A stretch of 64,000 nt of DNA from positions 53,387 through 117,386 of the forward strand of contig PGZR01000002.1 of assembly GCA_002841405.1 (NCBI GenBank), read 5' to 3'. Source of the stretch: Firmicutes bacterium HGW-Firmicutes-4 (GTDB lineage: Bacteria > Bacillota > Clostridia > Eubacteriales > Eubacteriaceae). Positions 37,015 to 46,318 of the stretch are shown here, in pieces (within the stretch, counting starts at the first letter, position 1; every line of letters starts with the position of its first letter). Made by a program: the position numbers and the translations under genes. The notes beneath the pieces were generated by a model. That model made no database searches. It had not been told where the DNA came from and saw nothing but the letters and a program-made list of their open reading frames with translations.

Positions 37015-38175
37015 TTATGCAAATTTTATCTGCAGCTTTCCCGCTTCATATCTGGCACTTTGAACGGTTTTGTTGCACAACGCATCCGGCAGAGTGAAGC
37101 AGCGTTTTTCGTTCTTGATCTGAATCATCAGTTCACTGCCTTTTTGTCCCATATCCAGATCCGACTTTTCGGCAAAAGGAATATTCAAAATAAAAGTATA
37201 GCCGTCCTCTTCCCTCTTTACTTCAAAGATCGTATCCTTAAATAAAACCGCCGCGGGATCAGTTTCGCCAAAAATCTGCTCGGCGGCTTCCAGCAAAATT
37301 GATTCAGTGGCCAGTTCCTTATTGAGCAGCATCAGCGTGAAAACCGGCACCTCGGAAAAGCTCTCGTGAATTTCCTTTAGTCCTTCCTCCTGAAGCTTAA
37401 TCCATTTACTGAAATACCCGTCCAATGCTTTCGGCGGATAGACCTTGTTAACGATTACGGCATCAATGTTATAGTTATACAAATGCAGATAGGTGAAATT
37501 CCGCTTAGCCTCTTTGATGACAATCCGCTCCGGAGTTGTAACAATACGAATGCTGAGGATTTCTTTGTTGGTCATAATCGCCTGAAGCTGATAAAGTTTT
37601 TCATTTAATTGTTCCACATCATCAAAGACATTGTCCTCAGGCATCGGGATTTTCATGACTTTTTCCATCATCGGACCGGCCATCTTTACGGCCTTCTTTT
37701 TCATCGGCAGGACCGTTTTGATCATGTTGCCAAACATTTCCGGAAATTTTAACAGCGACAGGGTCTCCCCGGTGGGAGCACAGTCAACAATCAACACATC
37801 GTACAGATTTTCTTCATAAATATCGGTGATTTTAAACAACGAAAACAATTCTTCCAGCCCCGGAAAGACCAGCAGTTCCTCGGCTTCAATGCCCCCTTCG
37901 GCTCTGGCTGTCAGCAATTCCTTCATGTAGTTTTTCATATTTCCCCAGGCCCGTTCGCCTTCCAGGATGGCATCAATTTCCAGACCCCAGAGCTTATCGC
38001 TAATCTTAATGGGGGAGTTTGCCAGCTTTACGCCAAAAGAATCCGATAGACTATGAGCCTGGTCGGTACTCATAATTAAAACTTTTTTTCCATCTTTGGC
38101 CAGCTTAACCGCCGTTGCGGCAGCCACACTGGTTTTCCCCACACCGCCTTTGCCTGTATATAAAATGATTCGCAT
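37015..38175 (-). CDS. ArsA/GET3-family ATPase
   Basis: The 386-residue protein has the deviant Walker A motif YTGKGGVGKTSVA (residues 6-18), a Switch I region with STDQAHSLSDSF, a Switch II-like DVLIVDCAPTGETLSLL, and a C-terminal small beta domain (alpha-crystallin/HSP20-like, about 300-386). This matches the bacterial ArsA-like ATPases that are not tied to arsenic. GGGAGAAG precedes the ATG at 38175. Upstream are an 81-residue helper-like gene and a truncated second arsA copy. Confidence 0.9.
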   Translation of the reverse strand: MRIILYTGKGGVGKTSVAAATAVKLAKDGKKVLIMSTDQAHSLSDSFGVKLANSPIKISDKLWGLEIDAILEGERAWGNMKNYMKELLTARAEGGIEAEELLVFPGLEELFSLFKITDIYEENLYDVLIVDCAPTGETLSLLKFPEMFGNMIKTVLPMKKKAVKMAGPMMEKVMKIPMPEDNVFDDVEQLNEKLYQLQAIMTNKEILSIRIVTTPERIVIKEAKRNFTYLHLYNYNIDAVIVNKVYPPKALDGYFSKWIKLQEEGLKEIHESFSEVPVFTLMLLNKELATESILLEAAEQIFGETDPAAVLFKDTIFEVKREEDGYTFILNIPFAEKSDLDMGQKGSELMIQIKNEKRCFTLPDALCNKTVQSARYEAGKLQIKFA

Positions 38176-38218
38176 TATCTTCTCCCTTAATTCAATCTAT
38201 CAATCTAAATCTATTCAT

Positions 38219-38464
38219 CTAATCTATGGAAACTTTTTTGACTTTTTTTTCGCTGTCTGCCCCATCTGTTTTTTCTTTTTCGGCGGCGTTGACCGCACTG
38301 CTTACATCAACAGCCCATTCTTTAGCTATATCAAAGAGCATTCCTTTGACTTCTTTCTCAATTACTTGAACATGTTGGGCGATACTCGGAGACAACAGGG
38401 CTAAAAAAGCATCACGTTCGTATTGCTTTGCCAGGATCATATTTTTTATAAATTCACGGTTCAT
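38219..38464 (-). CDS. Small charged protein encoded between two arsA-like genes
   Basis: This 81-residue ORF has a strong GGGAGG site before its ATG at 38464. It is mostly alpha-helical, with a lysine/glutamate-rich C-terminal tail and no TM helix. Its position between two ArsA-type genes, 43 bases from the intact one, suggests a partner of the ATPase. Family not recognised. Confidence 0.65.
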   Translation of the reverse strand: MNREFIKNMILAKQYERDAFLALLSPSIAQHVQVIEKEVKGMLFDIAKEWAVDVSSAVNAAEKEKTDGADSEKKVKKVSID

Positions 38465-38563
38465 TATTTTGGCCTCCCATATTTTCTTAATCTTAATGGA
38501 TCAAACGAGACTTGGTTTGCTGTAAATAGACAACGAAGCAAGTCGCACGGTATTCTAATCATA

Positions 38564-39691
38564 CTAATTAAATGCAATGACCAGGGTATTCTGATCAAAT
38601 TTCGCCGATGTAACGGTCATCCCGCGGAGGGTATTGGGCATCGGAATATTACGCTTGTAATTGCCGATTTTGACAATCACATCCGACCCGGACAGATTGA
38701 CCGCTACCTCATCCTTAGTAATATTCGGTAGAAAAAGTTTTAAATCGTACCCCGTTTCGGTCTGTTCGTATTTCTCTCCTTCGATATCCGCCTTAATCTC
38801 AAATAAATCAGTTCTTTCGGCGAAAACATCACTACAGATCCGGTTGATCGCATCTAATCCCAGTAAATCGGTATCGTACCAGGGAATATAGTATTTGGGA
38901 ATCTGATCAAAACAGTCTTCAATTTCACCAATATATTTTTTCTGGATGGTGATCCATTCTTCAAAAAAGGGATTCACTATTTCGCGGGGCAGGATCCGGT
39001 TGATAAAAATACCGTCGACATTGTAGTTATAAAGTTTCATGTACATATAGTTCCGTTTGGTTTCTTCCACCACCATTTTCTCAGGAATGGTCACCAGCCG
39101 GACCGAGGACACTTCTTTATTTTTCAATAGTTCCTGGAGTTCAATCAGTTTGACATAAAGGGTTTCGATATCACTCATGGCATGGCGGTCAGGCAATTGA
39201 ATCTTAAATAATGCTTTTGAAACCGGCGATAGAATTCGCACTGCCACCTTCCCGATAGGGAAAAACTTATCCATATACCAACACATCAGCTCGGGAAATT
39301 TAAGCAGCGACAGCGTTTCTCCGGTGGGGGCACAGTCGACAATAATCCGTTCATAGTCGCTGTTGTTATACAATTCCTGAATTTTAAGTAACGCAAAGAG
39401 TTCATCCATCCCCGGCATCATCGTAAACTCATCCATTTCAGCACCTTCTGGATTGATGGAGCCAATCATATTGCTAAAGGCCTGCATCAAGTTTTTAAAA
39501 TCTTTTTCCATCACATAATTGGGATCAATTTCCAGGGCGTAAAGATAATCGGCTACCTTCAATTCTTCTTTTCCGATCGGAACGTTAAACAGATCCCCCA
39601 GATTATGAGCCATGTCGGTACTGACGATCAGCGTTTTTTTACCTTCCTGTGAGGATTTAAGGGCATGGGCAGCTGCTACGCTGGTTTTATA
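38564..39691 (-). pseudogene. 5'-truncated second ArsA/GET3-family ATPase
   Basis: From 39688 the frame reads KTSVAAAHALKSSQEGKKT, LIVSTDMAHNLGD and DCAPTGETLSLLKFP, closely parallel to the intact ArsA downstream, through a complete C-terminal domain. The Walker A glycines (GKGGVG) and the initiation codon are absent. Upstream the frame continues as unrelated sequence to the MarR stop with no ATG, GTG or TTG. The first usable ATG is 39613, inside Switch I, without a ribosome site. I infer a deletion that joined a MarR-type promoter segment to the P-loop codons. A shortened protein without ATP binding is possible but unlikely to work as an ATPase. Confidence 0.75.
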
Positions 39692-39700
39692 GTTCGTTCG

Positions 39701-39739
39701 TCGAAGTATTCGTGCTAAAATATGCTGCCCGGGGGCAGC
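39701..39739 (-). promoter_or_regulatory. Hairpin terminator of marR and an adjoining MarR-type operator copy
   Basis: The stem GCTGCCC/GGGCAGC (39724-39739), followed by ATATTTTAG on the minus strand, looks like the marR terminator. Beside it, TCGAAGTATTCG (39701-39712) matches the sites in the marR promoter region (CAAAGTACTTCG and CGAAGTATTG). The site lies ten bases from the point where arsA homology starts. Confidence 0.6.
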
Positions 39740-39742
39740 GAT

Positions 39743-40240
39743 TTATTCAATCATGATCTTTCTGATTTTGGATTCGGTTGGTTTGGCTGCGGTTTGGTTG
39801 GCATCGCGGCTGAGGCTGTCCATGACCTTATCTACCAACTTGAAGACCAGTTTAACTTCCTCGTCCGTAAAGCTGTCCATCATCAGCTGTCCGTAACGGA
39901 TCATCTCATTAAGGATGTCCCGGATCGCTGCTCTGCCAGCGTCGGTGAGTTTGATGGTGACCACCCGTTTGTCTTCAGAACTTCTTTCCCGGACTAAAAA
40001 GTCTCGCTTTTCCATCCGGCCAACAATTCCGGTGGCCGTGTTCAGGGGAACCGTTAGGTAGTCGGCAATCTGGGTCATGTTCACATCACTTTGCCGATAT
40101 AGAAGCAGCAGTACGAACACTTCATTCTTCGAACAATTGAAAAGTTCATTTCCCCAGATCTCCGGGGACAACAAATATTTTATTTTATCGATGTATTCAA
40201 AAATCATTGTTTCAAGATTGCCATTAAAGCTATTTTCCAT
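39743..40240 (-). CDS. MarR-family transcriptional regulator
   Basis: The 165-residue protein has the winged-helix arrangement of MarR, including QIADYLTVPLNTATGIVGRM, the wing KRDFLVRERSSEDKRVV, and dimerisation helices at both ends. AAGGAAAAC precedes the ATG at 40240. Its own promoter overlaps two copies of a dyad site, which suggests autoregulation. It heads the run of ArsA-type genes. The ligand is unknown. Confidence 0.9.
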   Translation of the reverse strand: MENSFNGNLETMIFEYIDKIKYLLSPEIWGNELFNCSKNEVFVLLLLYRQSDVNMTQIADYLTVPLNTATGIVGRMEKRDFLVRERSSEDKRVVTIKLTDAGRAAIRDILNEMIRYGQLMMDSFTDEEVKLVFKLVDKVMDSLSRDANQTAAKPTESKIRKIMIE

Positions 40241-40262
40241 TGTTTTCCTTATCCTCTATTTG

Positions 40263-40320
40263 CAAAGTACTTCGCTATTCGAATTAATTTAATTCTACAT
40301 CCGAAGTATTGTTTTGTCAA
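40263..40320 (-). promoter_or_regulatory. marR promoter with two operator-like sites
   Basis: TTGACA (40320-40315), a 17-base spacer, then TAGAAT (40297-40292) is a strong sigma-A promoter. The site CGAAGTATTG (40302-40311) lies in the spacer, and CAAAGTACTTCG (40263-40274) lies downstream of the start. The geometry fits repression by MarR itself. Confidence 0.75.
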
Positions 40321-40508
40321 CTATTTTTTTCTAAAAGTATCAGCTGATCTAATGCCATTTCTCCTCCACTCAATCTCCAGGTTCTTACTTTTTTAAAGAG
40401 CCCTTAAAGATTGCAGGTTATAATGCCTATTAAGTGATTTCAAAACTGATCGCAGCACTCACGGAGTCTCACAATTATCTGATCAATCAATAACCGAAAG
40501 GAGTGCCC

Positions 40509-41336
40509 ATGAAATTCGGAAAATTTATACTGCTCACAACCATCACATTAACAGCCATCTTGGTGGGCTGTTATCCTTATGCTCGCTATGTTGAACCGAA
40601 TCTCTTAATGGTCAATCGGGAAAAGCTTGAAAGCAACAGACTTGAGGCACCACTAAAAATTGTCTTTTTTGGCGATACGCACCTGGGCGAGTTTAATGAT
40701 AATAATCAACTCGATCGCATCATTGAAAAGATTAATGCTGAAAATCCTGATCTGGTTATTTTTACTGGGGATCTCATTGGTTCCAGCGGTAATTTCACCG
40801 TCAATCCTGAAGAAATTTCCCAATATTTAGCGAAGATCCAGGCCACCTATGGCAAGGTTGCCGTGATGGGAAATCATGAGTATGCCTTAATGGATCAATA
40901 TAATTACGCCGAGCTGATGAGCGCTGGCGGATTTGAGGTTCTCATAGACGACTGGCTGGACATTTCGGAACTCAACGTCCGGCTACTCGGTCTGGATGAT
41001 GCTTATCGCGGCAATCCTGATATTGATCTGACTGATGAGGCGTTTGATGGTGCCTTCAATATTCTTTTGACCCATGAGCCGGATATAGTCGATAAGATGA
41101 ACAGCGATGCCGTCCAGCTTGTTTTAGCCGGCCATACCCACGGCGGACAGATTTCGCTGCCTTACTTAACCGAAAAGATTCTGCCAGCCAACGGCAAAAA
41201 ATACGTCAAAGGCCTTTTTGTTATTGGCAGCCAGGGTCAAACCAACTTGTTTGTCACCAAAGGCACTGGGATGACCAAACTGCCCTTTCGCTTTATGAAC
41301 GTGCCTGAAATTGTTGCCATTGAAGTCAGCCCTTAG
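40509..41336 (+). CDS. Membrane-anchored metallophosphoesterase (YaeI-like)
   Basis: The start is the ATG at 40509 behind AAAGGAG; the upstream GTG is too close to the site. The 275-residue product has an N-terminal TM/signal segment (about 5-24) and a calcineurin-like phosphoesterase domain: GDTHLGEF, GDLIG, GNHEY, THEPD and AGHTHGGQ, which supply the two-metal site. Proteins of this type hydrolyse phosphodiesters or pyrophosphates such as UDP-diacylglucosamine outside the membrane. It ends 5 bases from a convergent gene. Confidence 0.9.
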   Translation: MKFGKFILLTTITLTAILVGCYPYARYVEPNLLMVNREKLESNRLEAPLKIVFFGDTHLGEFNDNNQLDRIIEKINAENPDLVIFTGDLIGSSGNFTVNPEEISQYLAKIQATYGKVAVMGNHEYALMDQYNYAELMSAGGFEVLIDDWLDISELNVRLLGLDDAYRGNPDIDLTDEAFDGAFNILLTHEPDIVDKMNSDAVQLVLAGHTHGGQISLPYLTEKILPANGKKYVKGLFVIGSQGQTNLFVTKGTGMTKLPFRFMNVPEIVAIEVSP

Positions 41337-41341
41337 CGTGA

Positions 41342-42061
41342 TCAAACGCCAAACAGATTATGAACCTGATCGTCCCCAATTACCCGGGGACTTTTTTTAT
41401 CGGCATTTTTAAGCATGTTTGCCATTTTGTCCGCAATGGATCTTTTGATCAAATCTTCGACTGGTATCATGCGCAGGGAAAACAGCAGCATCGGGTTGTG
41501 ATCCAGCCGGGCACCGACACCGTATAAAACCGCTGCCACATGCTTGCACAGCCTAGCGCTGTCCGGACAGCTGCAGTGAAAGTGGATTTCTCGTGGTGAA
41601 GGAAAGAGCCCTTCCTGTCTGGTCGTAAACAGGCTCTCCAGCTCTTTGGGGAACTTCCCGGAAACCAGCTGTTCCAGGGATTCAATCCGGCGGTTGCACA
41701 ACAAGGTGATCTGCTTCCATGTTTTTTCATCCAACGGATCAATACCAATCTCAACCTGATAGGGTTTGGCCGTACTGCCCTGAACTAGAGCATGGATGGT
41801 TCCCTTTTCAAGTTTCAAATGCAGGACCGCCCCTTCCCGGACATAACTGCGGCCCCGACCAATCCGATTGCTATAGTCAGCATAGCTTTCCAGGTTCTTG
41901 TTCCAGGCTTTTCCCCACCAGGTTTTGGCGATGACGCTGCCTTCGATGACCACCGGCTCGATATCCGACATGGTCCGTTTCAGTTTCTCCATCGATTTTC
42001 GCGCTTTTTCTTTTTTTTGAGCAACGGATACATGGACATAATCATAATCGGAAAAACTCAT
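41342..42061 (-). CDS. SWIM zinc-finger protein
   Basis: The start is placed at the ATG at 42061, with AGGTGG upstream. It overlaps the helicase stop codon by a few bases and implies coupling. The 239-residue protein has a SWIM motif of the form CxCx(n)CxH (HCSCPDSARLCKHVAAVLY, about 172-190). SWIM domains bind DNA or proteins, and in bacteria are often encoded next to SNF2-type ATPases, as here. Probable partner of the helicase. Confidence 0.88.
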   Translation of the reverse strand: MSFSDYDYVHVSVAQKKEKARKSMEKLKRTMSDIEPVVIEGSVIAKTWWGKAWNKNLESYADYSNRIGRGRSYVREGAVLHLKLEKGTIHALVQGSTAKPYQVEIGIDPLDEKTWKQITLLCNRRIESLEQLVSGKFPKELESLFTTRQEGLFPSPREIHFHCSCPDSARLCKHVAAVLYGVGARLDHNPMLLFSLRMIPVEDLIKRSIADKMANMLKNADKKSPRVIGDDQVHNLFGV

Positions 42062-42062
42062 C

Positions 42063-44720
42063 TTAGATTCCACCTAAACTTAATAATTTCAGCAGCTGTT
42101 CATTATCCAACTCGGTGATCCAGCCCTCACCAGAAGCCTTTATAATATCTCCGGCCAGCTGATTTTTTTCTGCAATCATGGTGTCGATCTTTTCTTCAAT
42201 GGTGCCGACGGTAATAAACTTATGCACCATCACATCACGTGTCTGACCGATCCGAAAGGCCCGGTCAGTAGCCTGATTCTCCACCGCCGGGTTCCACCAG
42301 CGATCGAAATGGATGACATTATTGGCGCCGGTCAAATTCAAACCCACCCCACCGGCTTTGAGGGACAGCACCATAAAGGGGACATAGGCTTCCCCATTAA
42401 AGGTATCCACCAGTTCAGTTCGTTTGGCCACCGGGGTGCCACCGTGGAGCACCAGCCCGGGGCGATGAAAGAGTTCTTCCAGAAATTGCGCCAGGGGCTC
42501 GGTCAGCTCTTTGAACTGGGTGAACACCAGCACCCGTTCACGTTTTTCATAAATGGTTTCACAGATACTCGCCAGCATTTCAAACTTGCCGCTGTGATCC
42601 CGCTTATAAAGATCCTGACCCAGATACTGATCAGGGTGATTGCAGATTTGCTTAAGCTTGATGATGCTCGATAAAACCAAGCCTTTTCGGGCAATTCCAT
42701 CCGTTTCTTTTAGCTTTTTTGCCAATTCTGCAACCAGGTTCTGGTAGAGTACCATCTGTTTTTTTGAAAGTACCGGATATTCTTTGATTTCGATCTTATC
42801 CGGCAGATCCGAAATAATCGTGGCATCAGTTTTAAGTCGGCGCAGGATAAAAGGATTGACCAAGTTTCGCAGTTTGGTATAACCGGTAGGGTCCTTTTTT
42901 AAGCCTTTTGTAAATTCGGTAAATTCTTTGGCACTTCCCAGCAGCCCGCCATCGAGAAAATCAAAAAGTGACCATAAATCCGACAGGTGGTTTTCAATCG
43001 GGGTTCCGGTCATAGCGATCCGGTTTTTGGCTTTGAGTGCTTTAATGTTTTTGGTCCGCTTAGTGCCCGGATTTTTAATCGCCTGAGCCTCGTCCAGGAT
43101 GATCAGATCCCAGTAGATTTCCCCCAGCTCCGCTGTCCGCACTGCCATCCCATAGGTGGTAATGGTTAAAAAGACCGGCTCTGCCAGAAAGGCTTCCGGG
43201 TTCTTTGTTGCCGCCATCCCATGCAACACGCAAACCGGCATCTCTGGGGCAAACTTCTTAATTTCCTTTTCCCAGTTGCCAATCAGAGATGCCGGTAAAA
43301 TGAGCAGTACCCGCTTCCCCTGATGACTGCGCAGATGTTCCAGCAAGGCAATGATCTGAATGGTTTTACCCAGCCCCATATCATCGGCCAGGCAGGCCCC
43401 CAGACCCAGGTTGACCATATATTTCAGCCAGTCATAGCCGGTTTGCTGGTAGGGTCGCAGCTCCCCATGAAAACCGGGTTCCGGTTGCTGTCCCGCCAAG
43501 ATCTGGGGATTGGCCATGGCTTCTTTGATGCGCCGGAGCCAATCTCCAGTTGATACATGGACCTCCATCTCCGCTGTCGAGATTCCCAGCAGCTTTTCCG
43601 AGCCGAGTTCCAGTCGCATCGCCTGGGCCAGGGTCAGTTCTTGCTGATCTGCCAGCGCTTCGGCTTTTGACAAGACTTCCAAGGCCGCTCGCAGCTGGTC
43701 GTGATTGATTTCCACCCATTTACCTTTGATCAGAGCCAGGCCCTGGGTTTCTGCCAGAAGCCCCTGGACTTCTTCTTGAGAAATGGCGGCATCTCCAAAC
43801 AAGAGGTTTGCTTTAAACGACAAGATGGCGTCCATCCCCACCTTTGCCGGTTCTTTTTCGCCCACGGTCAAGTTGAGCTTAAGCTGATTCGATTTCTTCC
43901 GCCACCAGTTAGGAATCCGGCACATGATCCCTGCTTCTTCGTAAAGAGGAATCTCGGTTAAGAAAACCGTGGCATCCCGGGCGGTTAGTTTCAGCGGCGA
44001 AAACAACTCCCCGCTTTCCATCAGATCTGAAATAAACCCACTGACATCAGCCACCCGACTAACGGTAGATAGTAATTGAATGAGCTTCTCGGGCTGATTC
44101 TGATATTCCCGCAAGGCGTTTTTCAAAGGGGTATGCACGGCTTTTTGGCCATCCTCGGGTTTGGTCGAATAGGTGGCCAGAAAAGCAAAGGGAAAACGTT
44201 CGTCTTCACTGTTCTCAACCAGATGAAAAAAGATCCGCCCGGCCACGTTGATCCCGGCGTGATGCTCGGTCAAAAACGCCGCCACAGTACCCGGATAGGC
44301 TTTAATCGCTTCCTCATAAACATGAGTGAGGCGCTCCCAGATACCCCGAATCCATCCGTCATCGACATGGGCCATGCCGTTGCCAAAGGGTATTATTTTA
44401 CGAATCTCTTCGATTTCATCCGGAGTCAAGCACAACTCCACATTTTCCCTGGAAAACTCCAGATCCGGCTGTTTGGCGATTTTCTGTAAAAAACTCTCGC
44501 TGACCCGATGGAGAAAGGCCATCGTCGGGGAAAGAAACTCCAGATTACTGAGAAATCCAAAATAAAAAAGGGTCCGATCCTTATTCGTTCTGAATTGGGC
44601 TTGCCAAGCCTGCTCAAATTGCCGTTTGTCTTCGGTAAACCCTTTTTTGGCCACCGCTTCATAATCTAGGATAAAGTCATCTTTGGTGAAGCTGGCAATT
44701 AATTCAATGTAGTCTGTCAT
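42063..44720 (-). CDS. SNF2-family helicase/ATPase
   Basis: The 885-residue protein has an N-terminal helical domain of the bacterial SNF2 type (about 1-400) and an ATPase core. Motif I is DDMGLGKTIQ, motif II DEAQAIKNP, motif III MTGTPIENHLSDLWS, and motifs V/VI are in KAGGVGLNLTGANNV and QATDRAFRIGQ. It probably remodels protein-DNA or protein-RNA complexes, like HepA/RapA. An AAAGGAAAAC site precedes the ATG at 44720. It is followed without a gap by the SWIM gene. Confidence 0.92.
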   Translation of the reverse strand: MTDYIELIASFTKDDFILDYEAVAKKGFTEDKRQFEQAWQAQFRTNKDRTLFYFGFLSNLEFLSPTMAFLHRVSESFLQKIAKQPDLEFSRENVELCLTPDEIEEIRKIIPFGNGMAHVDDGWIRGIWERLTHVYEEAIKAYPGTVAAFLTEHHAGINVAGRIFFHLVENSEDERFPFAFLATYSTKPEDGQKAVHTPLKNALREYQNQPEKLIQLLSTVSRVADVSGFISDLMESGELFSPLKLTARDATVFLTEIPLYEEAGIMCRIPNWWRKKSNQLKLNLTVGEKEPAKVGMDAILSFKANLLFGDAAISQEEVQGLLAETQGLALIKGKWVEINHDQLRAALEVLSKAEALADQQELTLAQAMRLELGSEKLLGISTAEMEVHVSTGDWLRRIKEAMANPQILAGQQPEPGFHGELRPYQQTGYDWLKYMVNLGLGACLADDMGLGKTIQIIALLEHLRSHQGKRVLLILPASLIGNWEKEIKKFAPEMPVCVLHGMAATKNPEAFLAEPVFLTITTYGMAVRTAELGEIYWDLIILDEAQAIKNPGTKRTKNIKALKAKNRIAMTGTPIENHLSDLWSLFDFLDGGLLGSAKEFTEFTKGLKKDPTGYTKLRNLVNPFILRRLKTDATIISDLPDKIEIKEYPVLSKKQMVLYQNLVAELAKKLKETDGIARKGLVLSSIIKLKQICNHPDQYLGQDLYKRDHSGKFEMLASICETIYEKRERVLVFTQFKELTEPLAQFLEELFHRPGLVLHGGTPVAKRTELVDTFNGEAYVPFMVLSLKAGGVGLNLTGANNVIHFDRWWNPAVENQATDRAFRIGQTRDVMVHKFITVGTIEEKIDTMIAEKNQLAGDIIKASGEGWITELDNEQLLKLLSLGGI

Positions 44721-44776
44721 TGTCGTTTTCCTTTTAATTTCGCCCCTGTCGCATGGCGTTTGCGAATTTTTGATGA

Positions 44777-45091
44777 TTATTTCTTTTGAGCATGAAGATG
44801 TCTGCGAATCTGTTCGACGATCTGTTCGATGGTGTAGTATTCCACCTCGATAACGTTGAGGGTTGTTTCATAACCATCCTCTTTAATGGTCTGAGGTGTG
44901 AAAATCAATCTGACTTTATTGCCCTCTTCATCGTTCCAGTCGGCTGTGGTCATTTCTTGCCGCAAACTTCTAAAGTACAATTCTACCTGCTGATCATTCC
45001 AAGGCAGATAAAACCCTTCGCGGTTCAGTAAAACATTGATGTCTCGGACTCGTTTTCCGATTCCTTTGATATTCTTTATTCGTTTTAACAT
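44777..45091 (-). CDS. Uncharacterised small protein upstream of the SNF2 gene
   Basis: This 104-residue ORF has a CAGGAG site and ATG at 45091. It is basic at the N-terminus and has an alternating beta-like core (KVRLIFTP and LNVIEVEYYTIEQIV). No TM helix or signal peptide is visible. It lies 56 bases upstream of the SNF2 gene on the same strand and may be in its operon. Family not recognised. Confidence 0.6.
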   Translation of the reverse strand: MLKRIKNIKGIGKRVRDINVLLNREGFYLPWNDQQVELYFRSLRQEMTTADWNDEEGNKVRLIFTPQTIKEDGYETTLNVIEVEYYTIEQIVEQIRRHLHAQKK

Positions 45092-45194
45092 TACAACTCC
45101 TGTTTTAAAAGTTCTTTTTATGATCGCCGAACCGCCAATTTAAATTAACTCCGCTACAACTCCACCAAAATTAGCGGTATTAGATTAGAACCGG

Positions 45195-46061
45195 TTAAGA
45201 ATCAGCCGGTTTGACAGATGCTGGCGTGAACTTAGGTTTAATCGTTTCTGTGTTCCTCGCTTCCAGGGCTTCTAGTAAATCTGCCGGGGTTTCTCCATCG
45301 ATCGGATAGGTCGAATAGGTCTGGTTAATGACGTAATTTTGCATTGCTGGATCAGTTAATTTGAATTCTTCATATTTCCTGATGATTTTATCGCTGATTA
45401 TTTTAGAGTTTTCCTCGGTGCAAAAGGGAAAAAATCCCAGATGACTATGATAGCCATGCTGAATGTATAAATCCGAATCCCAAAAAAGCGATTTGATCTC
45501 CCGATAAACAGCTTTGGCATGCTTGTAAAATTCATTGCTTGCTTCTGCATCCTGACTATTTAGTTGGAAACTGATCTTTAAAAGAGCAAAGCTGTAATTA
45601 CCTTTTTTAGCCTTGTAAATTTCATGCTCCAGATAATTTTTCAGGCTAAATTTTAAGACCGTGAATTCCGTCAGACTTTCGACGTTAATGTGTTTCAACA
45701 ATTTCTCCTTTAAATAGTTATCTTCAAAGGGTTTTAAAATATAATCCGCCGTTCCTTCCCGTAAATACCTTGTGATGACATCTTTTCGGCTTTCAGAAGT
45801 GACCACTACCACCGGAATGGTGTCGCTTTTATGTTTAACCATTTGGATCAGACTAATGCCATCAAAACTCCGTTCCGTGTCAATTTCGATATCGGTCACG
45901 ATGAGATTGATCTGATTTTTATTTTGTTCCATGATGCCAAGCAGATCCTGTCGGGACGAGGCTTCGTAGATTGTAATATCCTGATCGGACAAGATTTTTC
46001 TGATGCGTTCTTTGACCACGCTATTGGAATCAACAAGAACCACTACCGGTAAACTATCCAT
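45195..46061 (-). CDS. Response regulator with receiver and degenerate GGDEF-like domain
   Basis: The 288-residue protein has a receiver domain (about 5-125) with VDSN, the phosphorylatable Asp in VTDIEID, TSE and the Lys in ILKPFED. A second domain (about 130-265) resembles a GGDEF fold, but its signature position reads GYHSHLGFF, so cyclase activity is not expected. GAGGTG precedes the ATG at 46061. A hairpin CCCGAT/ATCGGG lies in the leader (46088-46104). No histidine kinase is adjacent. Confidence 0.82.
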   Translation of the reverse strand: MDSLPVVVLVDSNSVVKERIRKILSDQDITIYEASSRQDLLGIMEQNKNQINLIVTDIEIDTERSFDGISLIQMVKHKSDTIPVVVVTSESRKDVITRYLREGTADYILKPFEDNYLKEKLLKHINVESLTEFTVLKFSLKNYLEHEIYKAKKGNYSFALLKISFQLNSQDAEASNEFYKHAKAVYREIKSLFWDSDLYIQHGYHSHLGFFPFCTEENSKIISDKIIRKYEEFKLTDPAMQNYVINQTYSTYPIDGETPADLLEALEARNTETIKPKFTPASVKPADS

Positions 46062-46240
46062 GTTCTTTCACCTCGCTTCGCCTATCACCCGATGTTAGAT
46101 CGGGTCTTATTTTATTATATCTTTTCCGGTTCTATCCGGCAACTTAATAAAACTTTATAGTTTCTGTGGCAGCGGTATTTAAAAGTGATCGTTTGATTTC
46201 CGGACTTTAAGATATGATCTTCACCAAGCGCGGCCACGTT

Positions 46241-46269
46241 AAAAAAACACTCATACTGAGCGTTTTTTT
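46241..46269 (-). terminator. Terminator of the DUF4391 gene
   Basis: The stem AACGCTCA/TGAGTGTT (one wobble, minus-strand reading) is flanked by runs of A and T, about 50 bases after the stop. Confidence 0.8.
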
Positions 46270-46318
46270 AATCATTTATTTATAATAACGAATATTCAAA
46301 AGGGTTTCCGATTCTGTC

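Noticed and set aside
45187..45209. The dyad AACCGG/CCGGTT at the end of the response-regulator gene, considered as a terminator.
   Set aside because: It overlaps the stop codon and has no U run after it on the minus strand.
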